Source: Nostoc linckia NIES-25
GTDB lineage: Bacteria > Cyanobacteriota > Cyanobacteriia > Cyanobacteriales > Nostocaceae
Reading direction: 5' to 3'
DNA length: 64,000 nt
Assembly: GCF_002368035.1 (NCBI RefSeq)
Contig: NZ_AP018222.1
Span: forward strand, 2,196,471 to 2,260,470
Part shown: one piece after another, positions 62,796 through 64,000 of the stretch
How positions within the stretch are numbered: position 1 is the first letter of the stretch
Layout of the letters: the number at the start of each line of letters is the position of its first letter
Notes under the pieces: generated by a model
Told to the model about the DNA's origin: nothing
Seen by the model: the letters and a program-made list of their open reading frames with translations, nothing else
The model's database searches: none
Position numbers and translations under genes: made by a program

Positions 62796-64000
62796 ATATA
62801 ATGGCAGCTTGACAGTAAACGTTGCGCCTCGCCCAAATCCTGCACTTGCAGCTTCAATTGTACCTTTGTGTAGCTCGACAAGTTGATGAGCGATCGCCAG
62901 CCCCAACCCTAAACCGCCTGGCGAGTGTCTGCTGGGTACTTCTTCTTGGGAAAAGCGATCGAATACACGGGGCAGAAATTCGGCGCTCATGCCAATACCT
63001 GTATTGCTGACTGTGATATTAGCCCAAGAGTCAACAGCATCAAGCCGAACTTTAATATTTCCGCCTTTTGGCGTAAATTTTATGGCATTTTTCAGTAAAG
63101 TGGAAAAAACTTGCCGCAAACGATTTGAATCGCCCGAAACCCAAATATCGATTGCAGCCAGATGGGATTCTAGGTTAATTTTCTTAGCCTGAGTATCGCC
63201 AAAACTAGTCTGAATCTCTGACTCCATGATAGAGGTGAGGTTGACTGGCTGAGAAGTCAAGGAGATTTTGCCGGAGATAATAGTTGAGATATCCAGCAAA
63301 TCTTCAATTAGCTTTGCCTGATTCTTTGCATTACGCTCAATTGTTTCTAAAGCACGTAAAACAGTAACTTCGTCTAGTGCTTTTGCACGTAGTAAGCGAG
63401 TCCAGCCAAGGATAGCAACTAACGGGGCATAAAGTTCGTGAGTAACTGTGGCGATAAATTCATCTTTGAAGGTATTAAAAGACAACTCTTGCCGCAGACG
63501 GGCTATTTCTAAATGAGAATCTACACGCGTTATCAGTTCCCGCGCCGAAAAAGGCTTAATTAAATAGTCATCAGCCCCCGCTTGCAAACCTTCAATCGCA
63601 GCGTCTTCTCCAGCACGTGCCGATAGCAAAATAATGGGTAGTGCTTTGGTTAATGGATTTGCACGTAACGCACTCAACAATTGAAAACCATCCACCTCTG
63701 GCATCATCACATCAGTCAGTACCAAATCTGGTATTTGTCGTGCGATCGCATTTAGGGCATCTCTTCCATTTGCCACAGCCGTTACCTGCCATTTTTCGGA
63801 GAGTAGACGCTTGAGGTAGTCGCGCATATCGGCGTTGTCATCGACAAGGAGGATATGAGAGGGGGAAAGGGCAAGGGGTAAAGGGGAAGGGTGAGAGGAA
63901 TTCTTTTTCCCTTTTCCCTTTTCCCTTTCCCCTCCTTCTACTATCCACTGTTCTACCTCCTGGACATAAAGTGCTGCACCTACTAATGTTGATGTGAGCG
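62775..64000 (-). CDS. Hybrid sensor histidine kinase, receiver plus kinase part (5' end outside window)
   Basis: The frame is open to the window edge, beyond the internal Met at 63827. It gives LTSTLVGAALYVQEVEQWIV, a Lys/Gly then Pro/Ser-rich linker, a receiver domain (HILLVDDNADMRDYLKRLL; phospho-Asp in LVLTDVMMPEVDGFQ; KPFSARELITRV), the kinase H-box (ATVTHELYAPLVAILGW) and a complete ATPase domain (GGLGLGLAIAHQLVELH). It is a close relative of the end of the 1931-residue kinase, suggesting tandem duplication. The last residues, LGTSKK and the stop, are encoded by the end of the miniature element at 62465-62795. The missing upstream part probably carries the first kinase and sensor domains. 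Confidence 0.88.
   Translation of the reverse strand, partial: LTSTLVGAALYVQEVEQWIVEGGEREKGKGKKNSSHPSPLPLALSPSHILLVDDNADMRDYLKRLLSEKWQVTAVANGRDALNAIARQIPDLVLTDVMMPEVDGFQLLSALRANPLTKALPIILLSARAGEDAAIEGLQAGADDYLIKPFSARELITRVDSHLEIARLRQELSFNTFKDEFIATVTHELYAPLVAILGWTRLLRAKALDEVTVLRALETIERNAKNQAKLIEDLLDISTIISGKISLTSQPVNLTSIMESEIQTSFGDTQAKKINLESHLAAIDIWVSGDSNRLRQVFSTLLKNAIKFTPKGGNIKVRLDAVDSWANITVSNTGIGMSAEFLPRVFDRFSQEEVPSRHSPGGLGLGLAIAHQLVELHKGTIEAASAGFGRGATFTVKLPLYLGTSKK
63852..63935. repeat. GGGAAAA-type foldback inside the second kinase gene
   Basis: The G/A-rich then C/T-rich foldback encodes the linker ahead of the receiver domain, at the same position as the copy at 57298-57375 in the neighbouring kinase. 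Confidence 0.75.

Noticed and set aside
63827..63827. Met at 63827 as the start of the second kinase
   Set aside because: The frame continues to the window edge and includes the N-terminal part of the receiver domain (LLVDDNADMRDYL), so this Met is internal.
1..64000. tRNA, rRNA or riboswitch genes
   Set aside because: No cloverleaf arm sequences, rRNA segments or familiar riboswitch cores were recognised by eye; a covariance model search would settle this.

Overview
The window comes from a filamentous, heterocyst-forming cyanobacterium of the Nostoc/Anabaena group. The evidence is a complete heterocyst glycolipid (HGL) island (about 5.2-33.7 kb) with hglT, hgdABC, hglE/D/C/A/B, a hetN-position reductase and hetI. 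In addition there is an RpaA-type regulator, many GCGATCGC (HIP1) octamers, and heptameric short tandem repeats of the kind known from Nostocales. No rRNA, tRNA or CRISPR array was recognised by eye.

Layout. 0-5 kb: the tail of a membrane protein gene, an SLH/OprB porin, a TPR protein and a PEP-CTERM protein. 5.2-13.9 kb (minus strand): glycosyltransferases, a DUF2141 protein, then hgdA-hgdC-hgdB (epimerase and DevBC-like export parts). 14-15.8 kb: a long AT-rich region with no convincing gene. 15.8-31.4 kb (plus strand): a PUFA-synthase-like assembly line. HglE is KS-AT-ACP-ACP-half KR, HglD is KR-DH, HglC is KS-CLF-AT, HglA is a PfaD-type enoyl reductase, and HglB is ACP plus thioester reductase. 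32-33.7 kb: a HetN-like reductase and the phosphopantetheinyl transferase HetI. Together these would make the long-chain polyol, release it reductively, glycosylate it and export it to the heterocyst envelope.

34-43.8 kb: small conserved genes, an alpha/beta hydrolase, rpaA, a complete ISAzo13-type insertion sequence, a membrane-anchored protein, glgB and a small lipoprotein. 44.4-49.7 kb: an FtsL-like candidate followed by ftsI, a haem-oxygenase-fold protein and a methyltransferase-like protein. 49.9-53.2 kb: two Uma2-family proteins, a pyridoxamine-oxidase-like stress protein, and a chaB gene broken by a miniature element. 53.7-64 kb: signalling genes, namely a PAS-receiver protein, a CheB-like/GAF protein, a 1931-residue multi-PAS hybrid kinase and a second hybrid kinase cut by the window edge.

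The most notable signals lie outside ordinary gene calling. They are: a ketoreductase split between hglE and hglD at a repeat-filled junction; a helical motif shared by HglE (twice) and HglC; a HetN-position protein lacking the RGSGR patterning motif; an insertion sequence whose two ends carry hairpins of identical geometry but different sequence; and several MITE-like elements, some nested, that interrupt a gene or supply stop codons and C-terminal residues. Gene names follow remembered synteny with the Anabaena sp. PCC 7120 HGL island and were not checked by database search.
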